Source: Larix kaempferi
Lineage: Eukaryota; Streptophyta; Pinopsida; Pinales; Pinaceae
Reading direction: 5' to 3'
Length of the DNA stretch: 64,000 bases
NCBI GenBank assembly: GCA_027924585.1
Contig: BSBM01000994.1
Span: forward strand, 7,695,001 to 7,759,000
Shown here in pieces: positions 45,841-56,679 of the stretch. A program made the position numbers and the translations under genes. Every line of letters starts with the position of its first letter. Position 1 is the stretch's first letter. Below the pieces are notes generated by a model. That model had not been told where the DNA came from and made no database searches. It was given only the letters and a program-made list of their open reading frames with translations.

Positions 45841-46759
45841 AAATGGGTTTTGGCTTCCTCTGCCTACCCCCAAAACTTCATGTAGCCATCCAAAACTAGG
45901 TTAAAAGAAAAATAATCATGTACATTTTTTCTATATAAAAACATACAACTATCCATCAGATCTGCATTTCTATAGAAGCATGAAGAAAAATAAAATATAT
46001 GCATTTCTTATTTAATTATAAAATATAGATAAAATGTCATAAAAACACACATTTCATTTATCCTATATCTATATTTTGCAAATGCAATTACATTGAAAAC
46101 ATATATATATATATATATATCGATAAAATATATTTCTACATATATTTATAAAAGCATACACATGAATAAAAATATTCATTTCTATATGCTTATATAAAAG
46201 CATCAACATATAAATAAAAATATATACATTTTCCACATAGTATACAAAAGCATAAATCTATAGATAACATATATGTATTTCCCTAATTTATACTATCTCA
46301 TTTTAAAACCATATATATATATATATAAGGTAATACATATACCTATGTATTATGATAATAATAGTTATCCCACTTTACTCAAAAGCCACATAGACATATA
46401 TCATAATTAAAATATATACCTACACTAATTAATACATCTACATATGTATTAATTACCGATTATGAGACTTTAAATTTTGAACCCGCTTAAAGGATACTCC
46501 TTTAAATACTAGGTTTAATTGTATATAGAAATATATCATAGATAAATTTAACTTAATTCAAGTTTGAAAGCTAATCAAAGTCAAGGAATTTCGCGACTTT
46601 AACAACTTAAATACTCTCCCCCGTGTGGTTCACCATGCCCTTTTTCCCACTCTAGGTTGCATTGAGGGAACTAGTTTAGGTTTTAGATAGTGTGGTCATG
46701 TAAGATATACAAAAATTGACTAAATAAAACTTTTACCAGAGATGGGGACATTACACAAA

Positions 46760-47906
46760 ATAATTTCTAGTTTTAACAAGACTTGGAATAATACATTTTT
46801 GAATCATTCAACCAATAAGACAGGGTGAGTTCATTCTTATCTCTCTTTGAATTTAGTTTTGGTTGACAAAATAGGAATTTAGAGCAGGATCTTCCCTTGA
46901 TCTATTAGTAGTTCCAACGCTAACTACTATGTGTGTTTTTCCCGCAACAATGATCTTTGACCTCAAACTAGAATATAGATACCATTATGAGGACTTGTGT
47001 GGTAGAGGTGGGTCTTAATGCTTTGACCATGGTTAATGTAGACAAATAAGGCCTTTTGGGCCTAGATGAAGCCTTTAGGAACAAAGGGACATAAATAATG
47101 TTAAAATCCACACAATATGTCCTCTGTAGGGGATCATTGTCCTTCAAGTGAGATATGGGTACCATTACAATGTTTTGTGCATCATGGATGGTTTTCAAGG
47201 CCTTATCCATAATTGGAGGATAAATCCTTGTAATTAGACACTAAATTAATATTTTTGGGCTAATGGGTAATGATCAAGGCCTTGAATTGCAGCACGCATC
47301 CTATAAAAAGTGATATTTTCCATATGAGTAGGATGGTGGCACGATTGAGAGGTTCTGCATAGTAAGTATTGATATGACAAGGCCTTGACCATGATTCAAG
47401 AGTAAAATAAGGTACTTAATCCCTAAATTAACCTTATATGTATTAAGGAACATAAAATATTCCTCAAAGCACCACAAAATCCCATAGAAGGTATCATTGT
47501 CATTGAGTGGGACATGTATATCAATAGGAGGTTTTACACACAAGAAATAACTCTTATGACTTTGTCTCAAAATAAATTGTTTATGACCCTAATCCCTAAA
47601 ATAGGCCTCAAAGCACCACATAACCTAGATCATTAGACTGTCAATTGGGTACGGGAATCATTAATATATTTTGTATATCGACGTGGGTTTTGGGAGCTTA
47701 ACTATGGTCACTAAAGAAAAACAAGGATTGTAGGATCTAAATTAATCTTCTAGGGCTCATAATCCATTAATGAAACCTTGAACAACCACATAAACCCTCT
47801 AGATGGATTATTTTTCCTCTAAATATGATATGGGAACAATTAGAAAGCTTTGCAAGTAATGGATGGATCTTGATACCTTGAGCATGGTCATGGGAGAAAA
47901 TAAAGG
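46760..47906. repeat. Highly degenerate repeats of about 200-300 bp
   Basis: Phrases such as AAGGCCTTG(A/T)CCATG, GGTA(T/C)CATT and CCTCAAAGCACCACA recur about four times between 46960 and 47890. The units are too diverged to bound precisely, and no gene is seen. Confidence 0.45.
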
Positions 47907-48625
47907 CACTACATTTTTGGCTTTTAGGAGGGGTTGTCTTCCGCCCCCAAAAGTGACCTACGAGGGGGATTTTGGCTTTGGGGGCGGTTTTGGAAAAACC
48001 GCCCCTAAAGGCACCGATGTTAAAAGTTTTTTCCTTTAAGGGCGGTTTTTGACGAGATTGGAACCTCCCCCAAAAGTGGCTTTTGGGGGCAGTTTGTGAC
48101 CCCCCTCGTAGAGGTCTACGGAGGCGGTTTTAAAACCCCCTCGTAGACCCCTTCATAGAGACCTATGGGGGCGGTTTTGAACCCCCTTCATAGAGACCTA
48201 TGAGGGCGGTTGTGAACCCCCCTCATAAGCCCCCTCATACAAACCTACAGGGGCGGTCTGGAACCCCCCTCGTAGAGGACTATAGGGGCAGTTTCAAACC
48301 CCCCTCATAGAGGCCTATAGGGGCAGTTGTGAACCCCCCATGTAGAGGCCTATAGGGACAGTTTAGAACCCCCCTCGTAGAGGCTTATAGGGGCGGTTTT
48401 GAACCCCCCCTCGTAGAGGCCTATAGAGGCAGTTTGAAACCCCCCTCGTAGAGGCCTATAGGGGTTGTTTGTAACCCCCCTCGTAGATGCCTATAGGGGT
48501 GGTTTGGAACCTCCCTCATAGAGACATATGAAGGTGGCTTAGAACCCCCCTCGTAGTGACATATGAAGGTGGCTTAAAACCCCCCTTGTAGAAACATACA
48601 AATACAGTTTGAAACCCCCTCTATA
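47907..48625 (+). mobile_element. CACTA transposon terminus with 35-bp subterminal hairpin repeats
   Basis: It begins CACTACATTTTTGG, a CACTA (En/Spm) terminus. It then has a hairpin (GGGGGCGGTTTTGG / AAAACCGCCCC), followed from about 48085 by at least fourteen units with a 35-bp period in the regular part (positions 48259, 48295, 48331, 48366, 48401, 48436, 48471, 48506, 48541, 48576, 48611). The unit is close to GAACCCCCCTCGTAGAGG plus CCTATAGGGGCGGTTT and can fold on itself. Subterminal repeats of this kind are transposase-binding regions in CACTA elements. No opposite terminus was found, so it is a fragment. Confidence 0.72.
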
Positions 48626-48659
48626 GCCATAATAAATCATAATAAAATATATTTTATTA

Positions 48660-48690
48660 AAAATACTAATATTGCAATATCAATAGGGTA
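48660..48690. repeat. 31-bp direct repeat, left copy
   Basis: AATACTAATATTGCAATATC plus AATAGGGTA; matches 49259-49289 at 30 of 31 positions. It contains the palindrome ATATTGCAATAT, and its end overlaps the 3' end of the tRNA-like sequence. Confidence 0.88.
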
Positions 48691-48755
48691 TGAAGGAATC
48701 GAACCACCATCCTCCTGCTTGTAAGGCAAGCGCTCTACCATTGAGCTAGCACCCT
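48685..48755 (-). tRNA. tRNA-Val(UAC)-like sequence
   Basis: On the minus strand, 71 nt begin AGGGTGC and end ATACCCT (acceptor, with one mismatch). It has a perfect D stem GCTC/GAGC with loop AATGGTA. The anticodon arm is CTTGC-CTTACAA-GCAGG (anticodon TAC, Val). The T arm has loop TTCGATT and one stem mismatch. The cloverleaf is good but not perfect. The 5'-A start is unlike the nuclear plant tRNA-Val that I know, so a pseudogene or an organelle-derived copy is possible. The relative at 20850-20920 also lies next to a CACTA-type sequence. Confidence 0.6.
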
Positions 48756-49258
48756 TTAACAATATTAACAATATTAACACAATAAGAAAAGACAATAAGA
48801 AGATGAGCAATATTAACACCCATATTGCATTATATTTAAGTCTAAGAAAAGACAATAAGAATGTTCAGGAGATGATTGTAATAGGATATCCACATGTACC
48901 CAAATATCTATAGATTATCATGAAAGAGCAACTTGCTATTTGCAATCCTCACAAGGCACAAGAACTATAATTCCAAACTTTTCGATTACTTACTAAAACA
49001 ACAAAAATGTTGAAAAAATTTGCATACAATTTGCAAACACAAATTTCAATCATGTGATATGCATTTCATAACATAGTGCAGTGATTCTTATTGTAGACAT
49101 GACATATATGCCAGAAAAATGCTCGCCATTGGAAAAATTGGCTAAGTATTGAAAAACGGGCCTAAGTTCCTTGTCATGCTCTCAAATCCAAAATGGCATA
49201 TATTGAAAAAGAATTCCTTCATATCAAATCCAAACATCAAAAAATTTGAGGATACACG
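48756..49258. other. Short spacer without a gene
   Basis: AT-rich DNA between the tRNA-like sequence and the right 31-bp repeat. Nothing recognised. Confidence 0.5.
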
Positions 49259-49289
49259 AAAATACCAATATTGCAATATCAATAGGGTA
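49259..49289. repeat. 31-bp direct repeat, right copy
   Basis: Second copy of the sequence at 48660-48690. The pair flanks about 570 bp that holds the tRNA-like sequence and no coding. Confidence 0.88.
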
Positions 49290-49448
49290 TTTTCCAAGAC
49301 TTTCCTGATTACATCCAGGAATAGATAGAATTCTAACCCTAATGTACAGGTTTATCCCTTATGGAAAGAGTTAAAATACGTCATGTATATCTAATCCAAC
49401 TAAGAAATAACTAGAGACAAAAATTCATAAATGGGACTAGGATGTTAA

Positions 49449-51602
49449 AAACTACAATTTACACAGAAAGCAAGCTTGGCAAGACCCACGACCTTGACTA
49501 ATTTCTGAATCTCGCCGCAGGACTACACTAACTACGTGTATATACATGAGAATAATGTCACTCATCAACTTCAAAATAAAAGCAACTTTTTCCAACCCTG
49601 CAGAGCTTTCAGAAACCTTGTCACTTTCTAATTTTGTTGATTCACCAAGCTTTGCTTTTCTTTTTCCCTTTGGAGCAAATTCATCAACCTCCATGGCCGT
49701 TGTTGAACCTGTGCATTCACCTTGCTGTGTTGGTGGCGGATAGTGCAATATAACCTCTAAAATTTGATCTATAACTTGTGTAAAGCTATGAGGAATTTTC
49801 TTATGACCCTTGGCAGATTTACCCAGCCCATCATGTGGCTTGCTTACATGAGGCACCCGACCAAAATCAACAGATGGAACTCCTGCTTCAGTCTGTCCAG
49901 AACCTTTGCCTTTATCTTTTTCTTTGTCCTTATCCTTCAATTTCTCCTTCTCTTTACCTTTCTCCTTATCCTCTTTCTCCTTTGACAAAATGATATTTGG
50001 CCTTCCTTCCACTATCTATAATTGACAAACCATAGCAGCAGCCTGCATAAAAATTGTTGGATCTCGAGAAATGACTAGAGCCATAGATGTAAAAAATGTT
50101 CGAGGAGAAACATGACCACCATGACGATTTAAAATGTTCATTAGAGACTGTCGTATCTCTACCTCCATGGAAATCTGAAGAGTCTGAGGATCCTCGAGAA
50201 GATGGCGTATAATAGCTACTGCCACACTATCGAAACATGGGAAAAACAACTTCTAGAAAGACTCAAAAGGGAAGACAATCCACCTCTCTCTAGAAACTGC
50301 ATTTCCATGGAATGCAACTTTGTTAGTCTAGCACACAACTGAAGAACTGCCTGTACTGTAGCTGCTGGAAGGTGCAGCTGCAAATAGTTGCAAGAAATAT
50401 TCATTACTCTATGTTGTTCATCCGTTGTCATGTATCCCAAAGGTTTTCCTAAAATCTTCATGAATGGACTATTGCCTTTGATGTTGTCATCCAAGGAAGA
50501 CTTTTTACTGTTATCCATAGCACCTGCACTAGCTAAGGTTGTATCTTTAGACTCAGACACAATTGAAGTTCCTCCCATACTGAACATCTGGAGTAAGCTG
50601 GAGCTTGCATTGCAGCATATGGTCAAGTATAAGGAGTAACGTAGTCACCCACTTAGGAAATGAAACTTTTTCCCTTGTCACGTAAATTGGCATAAAATTC
50701 ATCAATAAGTCCAATGTGACACCAACAAGTCCATTCTCTACTCCTATTTCTCTTGAACTACTGTCTTCACTCAAAACTAATGCCAAAATATGAGAAATAC
50801 TTGATAATATACTAGTGTCTTTTTCAGATCCCTCCACCTTACAAAGCTTTAGCTTTTGAATGAGAAAGACTAAAATAACTCTCAGACGGTACTGGCCTTT
50901 GTTTTGGCTGCACAATGTCATAATCAAATCAGTAATGGAAAAAGCAATGGCATATGTACTTTGCAACAGATTCATACACGCGGTTAAGATATCCTCAACG
51001 GGGGGATTTTCTAGAGGCCTCTCTTCATAAGAATCCTCTGATCCTTTTTCATTGGCATTGTCTTTGGGAGCCTCTGAATTACCCAGTGATAGGGCAAGAG
51101 CTTGGGCAAGTTCATCATCTTCTTGTGTTGGCTCCTCGGGATGACTGAAGAGCCACTCCATAGCCAGTTCAGCACTATTTGTTTCAACACGCCTCAATGC
51201 TTCCTCTGCCCTAGACCTTGGAAATCCCATGTCAACCATCATAGAAATGGTAGAATCATCAGGTGGATGACCTCTAAAACGTTGACCTGTGCTTCCAGTA
51301 ATACCTTTGTTGCTTCCTTTGGCATCACCTATGGCAGAGTATACATGGGTAATAATGGAAAGCACGGAGGTAATCAAAGATGGACTGCAGCGACAAAACA
51401 TTGGATTGTTCCAGATAGGTAGAACAACATAGAGAACTTGATCTTGTAGTGTGTAAACAAAAGCCTCTGGGTCCCTTGGAACAGTGAAAGACCCTCCAAA
51501 AACTGGTTGCACTAACAGTTGTGATGTAGATGGCACAGTTAACAACAAATAAGAATTCACAAGGTATTCCAAGAGCCTGCAGTAGCTTTGTAATGTTTCT
51601 AA
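49449..51602 (-). pseudogene. UPL1/UPL2-type HECT ubiquitin ligase, central-exon pseudogene
   Basis: Intact UPL1/UPL2 are giant HECT E3 ligases. Downward from an acceptor-like TTTTTAG (exon starting near 51602) the translation gives LQSYCRLLEYLVNS, LVQPVFGG, VPRDPEAFVYTLQDQVLYVV and LPIWNNPMFCRCSP. The UBA domain follows (MMVDMGFPRSRAEEALRRVE, LAMEWLFSHPEE), then a UIM (EDDELAQALALSLGNSEA). Further on are FLIQKLKLC, ISHILALVLSEDSSSREI, VLQLCARLTKLHS, VAVAIIRHLLEDPQTLQ, ISRDPTIFMQAAAMVCQ, the Lys/Glu/Asp-rich linker, KIPHSFTQVIDQILEVI and VAFILKLMSDIILMY. Two compensating frameshifts (50555-50626 and 50216-50249), a stop at 50016-50018 and a terminal stop near 49449-49451 inactivate it. The HECT domain and N-terminus are absent. 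Confidence 0.93.
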
Positions 51603-51999
51603 AAACCAAGGAGCATGCTCTAGCTTCTCTGAATATGGCTAAGCAAGGACACCCAAATTCATATAAGCTAGGTTGGGTGTACGATGCAGATAAGATGTAT
51701 GTATCTCATTGGTGCCTGATCACTTTCAAATTTTGAATTTGGAGTAGTATCTAAATGAAATGTGGAGTGATATTCTCCCCATTATCGTTTGTCATATCTA
51801 ATGGGAAGGCCATGGAAGTATGATCAAAAGTATTATACATGACAGAAAAATTAATACCTATTCATTGCAGAAATATGGAAAGGGGAACAAGCCTCTTTCA
51901 TACCCTTTAGCACGCACTTTCACAGTGCTTATTAGAGAATCTAAATAATGCTTTTTTTTTTTTGCAAAAAAAAAAAAACTAGTTGAATTTCTTTTATAG
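51603..51999. other. Intergenic or intron-like DNA
   Basis: No coding recognised. A poly-T/poly-A hairpin-like stretch lies at 51950-51980. Confidence 0.5.
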
Positions 52000-53010
52000 A
52001 ATTGTTAGTGGCATCCCTACTATAAGTAATAGTGATGAAGACAAGTCAAATTTAGAGAAGGAAGATCTACCAAGGGAATTTCAAGATATATTGTAAGAGT
52101 ACAAAGACCTTTGCCCAAAAGAATTTCTGCTTTAATATCCTCCAGAGAAGGATTTCTCATCAAATTGATTTAATTCCAGACTTCACTACCAAACAAAGTT
52201 GCCAACTGCACATCTCCTATGGAAGATGAATAAATAATAAGACAAGTGAAAGACTTCTTGGAAAAAGTTCCCATTGGAGAGATTGTTACACCGTGTGCCA
52301 CACCAGTGCTCCCAGCTCCAAAGAAAAATAGGAAATGACATGTGTGTTTCAATTCAAAAGCACTTAATAAATTCATTTTCAAAAAAATCACTTCCCTGTA
52401 CCTTGCATGGATGGTTTCATAAATGGACTTCAAGGATCACAACTCTTCTCCAAGGTTGATTTAAAAGGTAGTTACTACCAAATTTGAATAGACAGAATGG
52501 ATGGAAGATAGGGTTTTGTACCAAGAACATCCTATATGAATGGTTAGTGATGCCATTTGATCTTTGTCAATACACACAGTACCTTCATATAGCTCAAGAA
52601 TGAGATATTGCATCCATTTGTTGGAAAATTTATTATTGTTTATTTGGTTGATATTATTTTTTTACAGTAAGACTCAGAAGGAACATTTGATGCATATATG
52701 AACTTTGCTTCAAAACTGTGAGCAATAATATTTATAAATTTAGAGAAAAGCATGTTTTTCCAACACAATTATGGAATGCCAACTCCAGACGGAGTAAGAA
52801 AGGTATGATATTTTCATGGACTTCTAAACTTTTATCAGAAGTCCATCCAAAATTTTAGTAAGATTGAAAGTAAAAAACCTATGACTTCTTTGATGAAGGC
52901 AAATGAGAATTTTGTCGACCAAGGTAGCAAAAGCTAGTCTTCAAACTTGCAAGAGATGTCTAGCAGAGGCTCCAATTTCAACCTAGCTAAATTTTAACAG
53001 AGTTTTTGAG

Positions 53011-53782
53011 GTTGGATGGGATGCATTAAGTCTGATTCTTGGAGTTATACCTAGTTAGAAAGGTCATCCCATAGCATACCACAATGAAAAGTCTAATGAA
53101 GCTAGGAAACAGTCTTGCACTAATGACCAAGAATCATATGCACTCATACGAACTCGGTCATGGGAGACATCACTTGATGCCTAAGGAGTTCATACTTTAT
53201 GCTAATGGACCATCAAGATTTCAAGTATTTACAAACGTAGGATAAGTTCAATGCTTGTCACATAAATGGCTAATTTTTTTGAAATCTACACTTTCATGAT
53301 CAAGCACAAGGAAAACAAAACTAATGTACTTAGCTGATGGAGGACATTGTTGATAACTACCATGAGGTGGTTGGATTTAAAATCCTGAAGGATGCTTATG
53401 AGGATAATCCAGACTTTGGAGTAGCTAATGGGAGTTGCAAAGAACTATGGGGTACCTGCTTAGACTATAAGTTATATAGCACAATTTTACTTCATGGACG
53501 CAATTATGCTTTCTTAAAGCCACCACGAGGAGACACTTATAAATGAAGCACATGCAGAAGGTCTTAGTGGTGGACAGGTTAAAAACTTAAAACCCTAACA
53601 CAATTGGAACAACATTATTAATGACCAAGAATGGTTAAAGAGATACTACAGTATGTAGACAGATGTCACATTTGTCAAGTTTTGAAGGGTGAGCAAAAAA
53701 GAGTAGCAAATAACAATCTTTGCCAGTTCCTGATAAACCGTGGCAACACATAAGCCTGAACTTTGTGTAGGGGTTACATTAA
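53011..53782 (+). repeat. 772-bp tandem duplication, first copy
   Basis: Begins GGTTGGATGGGATGCATTAA and ends TGTAGGGGTTACATTAA. It covers the RNase H to integrase zinc-finger part of the decayed pol. Confidence 0.92.
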
Positions 53783-54554
53783 GGTTGGATGGGATGCATT
53801 AATTCTGATTCTTGGAGTTATACGTAGTTAGAAAGGTCATCCCATAGCATACCACAATGAAAATTTTAATGAAGCTAGGAAACAGTCTTTCACTAATGAC
53901 CAAGAATCATATGCACTCATACGAACTCTGTCACGGGAGACATCACTTGATGCCTAAGGAGTTCATACTTTATGCTGATGGACCATCAAGATTTCAAGTA
54001 TTTACAAACGTAGGATAAGTTCAATGCTTGTCACACAAATGGCTAATTTTTTTTAAATCTTCACTTTCATGATCAAGCACAAGGAAAACAAAACTAATGT
54101 ACTTAGCTGATGGAGGACATTGTTGATAACTACCATGAGGTGGTTGGATTTAAAATCCTGAAGGATGCTTATGAGGATAATCCAGAATTTGGAGTAGCTA
54201 ATGGGAGTTCCAAAGAACTATGGGGTACCTGCTTAGACTATAAGTTATACAGCACAATTTTACTTCATGGATGCAATTATGCTTTCTTAAAGACACCATG
54301 AGGAGACACTTATAAACGAAGCACATGCAGAAGGTCTTGGTGGTGGACAGGTTAAAAACTTAAAACCCTTACACAGTTGGAACAACATTATTAATGACCA
54401 AGAATGGTTAAATAGATACTACAGTATGTAGACAGATGTCACATTTGTCAATTTTTTAAGGGTGAGCAAAAAAGAGTGGCAAATAACAATCTTTGACAGT
54501 TCCTGATAAACCATGGCAACAAATAAGCCTAAACTTTGTGTAGGGGTTACAGTG
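53783..54554 (+). repeat. 772-bp tandem duplication, second copy
   Basis: Near-identical to 53011-53782 (roughly 97% by eye), including the open stretch starting MEDIVDNYHEVVGFKILKDA in both. The copies lie head to tail. Confidence 0.92.
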
Positions 54555-55554
54555 AAGTGAAAAAAAGGCTATATGTGTGCTTGTTGTTGATCACTTCTCT
54601 TGGATAGTGTATTGTATACCCTGTAACAACATGAAGATGCCTCCCACATTCCTACACTTTTCTTCAAAAAGATGATTAAGCTATATGGATTGCCTCTATG
54701 ATCTCCGACAGGGACTCCCAATTCTTGACCAATTTTTGGCAAACAGTAAGGAAGATATTGGGTACATGACTTCAATTAAATTATTCCTATCATCCTTTAG
54801 CTGATGGATAGACTAGCTACTAAATTGGACACTAGGAAAGTTGTGGCAATGTCTCATCTAGGACCAACCAAGACAATCGGACCTAATGCTTCCTCAAGTT
54901 GAGTATGCTCTTAACAACACTGACAATCAAACTACTGGCTATTCAAGATAGTATATGAACACTTCCATATTGACTGAATTGAGATTTATTATATCGGATA
55001 CTCGTGTTTCTACTAATGTTGAACACTATTGAACCAGGAAATTCAAAGCTTTATGACAAGGTGGTGATGCAGTAGTGCATCTTTATTATAGGGGATTTTG
55101 TAAAATTTTATTTCCTTTAAGCTAGAGATTCGTTTTTGGCAAGCCGATAAAATTAAACTTCTATCATTTGAGGTCTATGGATGATAATAAACCCCTAGGA
55201 ATAATAATATCCAATTATGTTTATAAGGCAGGCTTTTAGGGAGCTATTTTCCAGGAAAAGCTAGACAAAGTTGCCTATTTAAAGGGCTGAGATCTATTTT
55301 TTCTGACAGGTAAAATGAATTTTGCATATGCATTTAATAAAGATGAGACTATGGAAGATGTCTGTCTCAAATTTTGAGTGTAATTAGGTCTGGTTTTTCC
55401 GGTATTGCGTGTATGGTTTAATTCATGGCTCCTTATTTAGTGTAACTGTTTTTTCCTGCATTTCCCCAAATTATCCACTCAAAATATATATTGAAGTTCT
55501 TAAAACGTGGATTTCTATTCCCGTAAAAAGATAACAGAAATCAACATTTGAGGC

Positions 55555-56679
55555 TTGCTTGGGATGGCCTTGTAAAAATTTCTTTGAAGGTCCCACTTGT
55601 GTTTGGAGAGAAAAGCAGCCTCACCCATGTATACAAGAATCAAGCAAGGATAGACCAGCCCTGTGAAAGCTATCTGCAATAGCATACTAAAAAACCAATG
55701 TACTGGAAGATTAAATGTGGATACATGAAGTTATATAGACAAGAATATTCACTGACCTTAATTGACAATTGAGAGAAATGTCCCAAATCAGCAAACATGG
55801 CCTCAATACCTACCAAACACAGATGGAAAACTAAAATAAATTAGCTAAAATTTTGTGTATTTCCACCCCACTTGACCTCAAGATTCACAACCAAAAAAGA
55901 GTAAAAAAAACCACCAGTACACTTCTGAAGGTCAATTGAAATACGGGCACCAACCTGTGATGCAGAGGACTACACCTCCAAGGGACACCCAGCCCTCTAC
56001 ATTTGTCTTTCTGAGGAAATTATACATATAGTAAGGAGAAAGTGCTCAGAACACTTTCGGGTTCCAATGTATAATATTGTAAATACCAATGCCATTGATA
56101 CAGATGAGCCAAGCCATCACAACAGGTGCAAACAGAAAAGCAACCTTGTGGGTGCCATAATGTTGTAATGCGAAAAGAACCACTAATATGGCACACGCAA
56201 TGGCGACAACATAATCTGTAGAAACAAATGAGCAAAATGTCAAATATGGAAATCAACATTAACATCTAAAGGGAAGAGTAGAAACTGTTGAAAATATATG
56301 GAGAGCTTCCTCTAAATTTCATTTTTAGCTATACAGAACTTTCTGGATCAGATGCAATCTCTGAACAGCGCCAACAACAATGAATACACGCAGAAGTATT
56401 TATAATTCAGGAACAAGTAAAAAATTATATTTATTAGGTTCTAGTTTAACATGCCAGAAAAAGTACAAAACAATAAGGAATCACTTGAAAGTTTAATGGA
56501 AATGAAGTCTTGGAAAAATGGCAAATGAACAAAACTGTGCATATATATAGAGCTAATGCCCAACACATAGTTATAAAACTTCTCGAAATGCTTGAAGTAT
56601 GATTGGATAGAAGCAATTCTTTACTTACTCTCATGTAGATTATGAATTTTAACTTTAACCCCTGATACCGCAGAAAGAA
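55555..56679 (-). pseudogene. HAK/KUP/KT potassium transporter, four-exon fragment
   Basis: Intact HAK/KUP proteins move K+ across plasma or vacuolar membranes. Four exons with correct GT/AG sites and compatible phases are visible on the minus strand. Exon 56679-56629 (51 bp) encodes VLSAVSGVKVKIHNLHE. Exon 56215-55955 (261 bp) encodes [50 protein letters not shown], stop, [20 protein letters not shown] and [11 protein letters not shown]. Exon 55809-55757 (53 bp) encodes [17 protein letters not shown]. The last begins at 55673 with [20 protein letters not shown], then FLSKHKWDLQRNFYKAIP, and loses similarity near 55560. A TGA at 56046-56048 replaces an Arg codon. The N-terminal membrane segments and the long C-terminal half are absent. 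The 51- and 53-bp exons match the small exons I recall for this family. Confidence 0.93.

Larger units (their letters stand above)
41646..46755 (-). mobile_element. Very long solo LTR (5,110 bp), minus orientation
   Basis: On the minus strand it begins TGTAATGTCCCC (46755) and ends GGGTAGTTACA (41646). It is flanked by perfect CAAAA copies at 41641-41645 and 46756-46760. It carries the block GCCTATGGTTGGGTGG (43336-43321, minus) shared with the two other Ty3-type LTRs. No coding domain, primer-binding site or second LTR start was seen inside. Minisatellites and AT-rich repeats fill much of it. A solo LTR is the simplest reading; a coding-free full element with unrecognised LTRs is the alternative. 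Confidence 0.75.
52000..55110 (+). mobile_element. Decayed Ty3/gypsy pol (reverse transcriptase, RNase H, integrase)
   Basis: Pol order is kept across many stops and shifts. Pieces before reverse transcriptase lie near 52060-52260. Then come VDLKGSYYQI (about 52456), LYEWLVMPFDL (about 52530) and a decayed VGKF.IVYF..I-like stretch near 52620. The connection and RNase H region follows, then the integrase zinc finger (QYVDRCHICQVLKGEQKRVA, about 53650). The integrase core has VVDHFSWIVYCIPC (about 54580), YGLPL-like text and LPQVEYALNNTDNQTTGY (about 54890). The element lacks visible LTRs. The motif spelling fits a chromovirus. It is long dead. Confidence 0.8.

Noticed and set aside
45338-45899. 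Long overlapping open frames on both strands (110-172 codons)
   Set aside because: They are read out of the 81-bp minisatellite, whose length is divisible by three; no domain and no start context.
47907-51602. A complete CACTA transposon reaching a right terminus
   Set aside because: No TAGTG end matching CACTACATTTTTGG was found, and no transposase motif.
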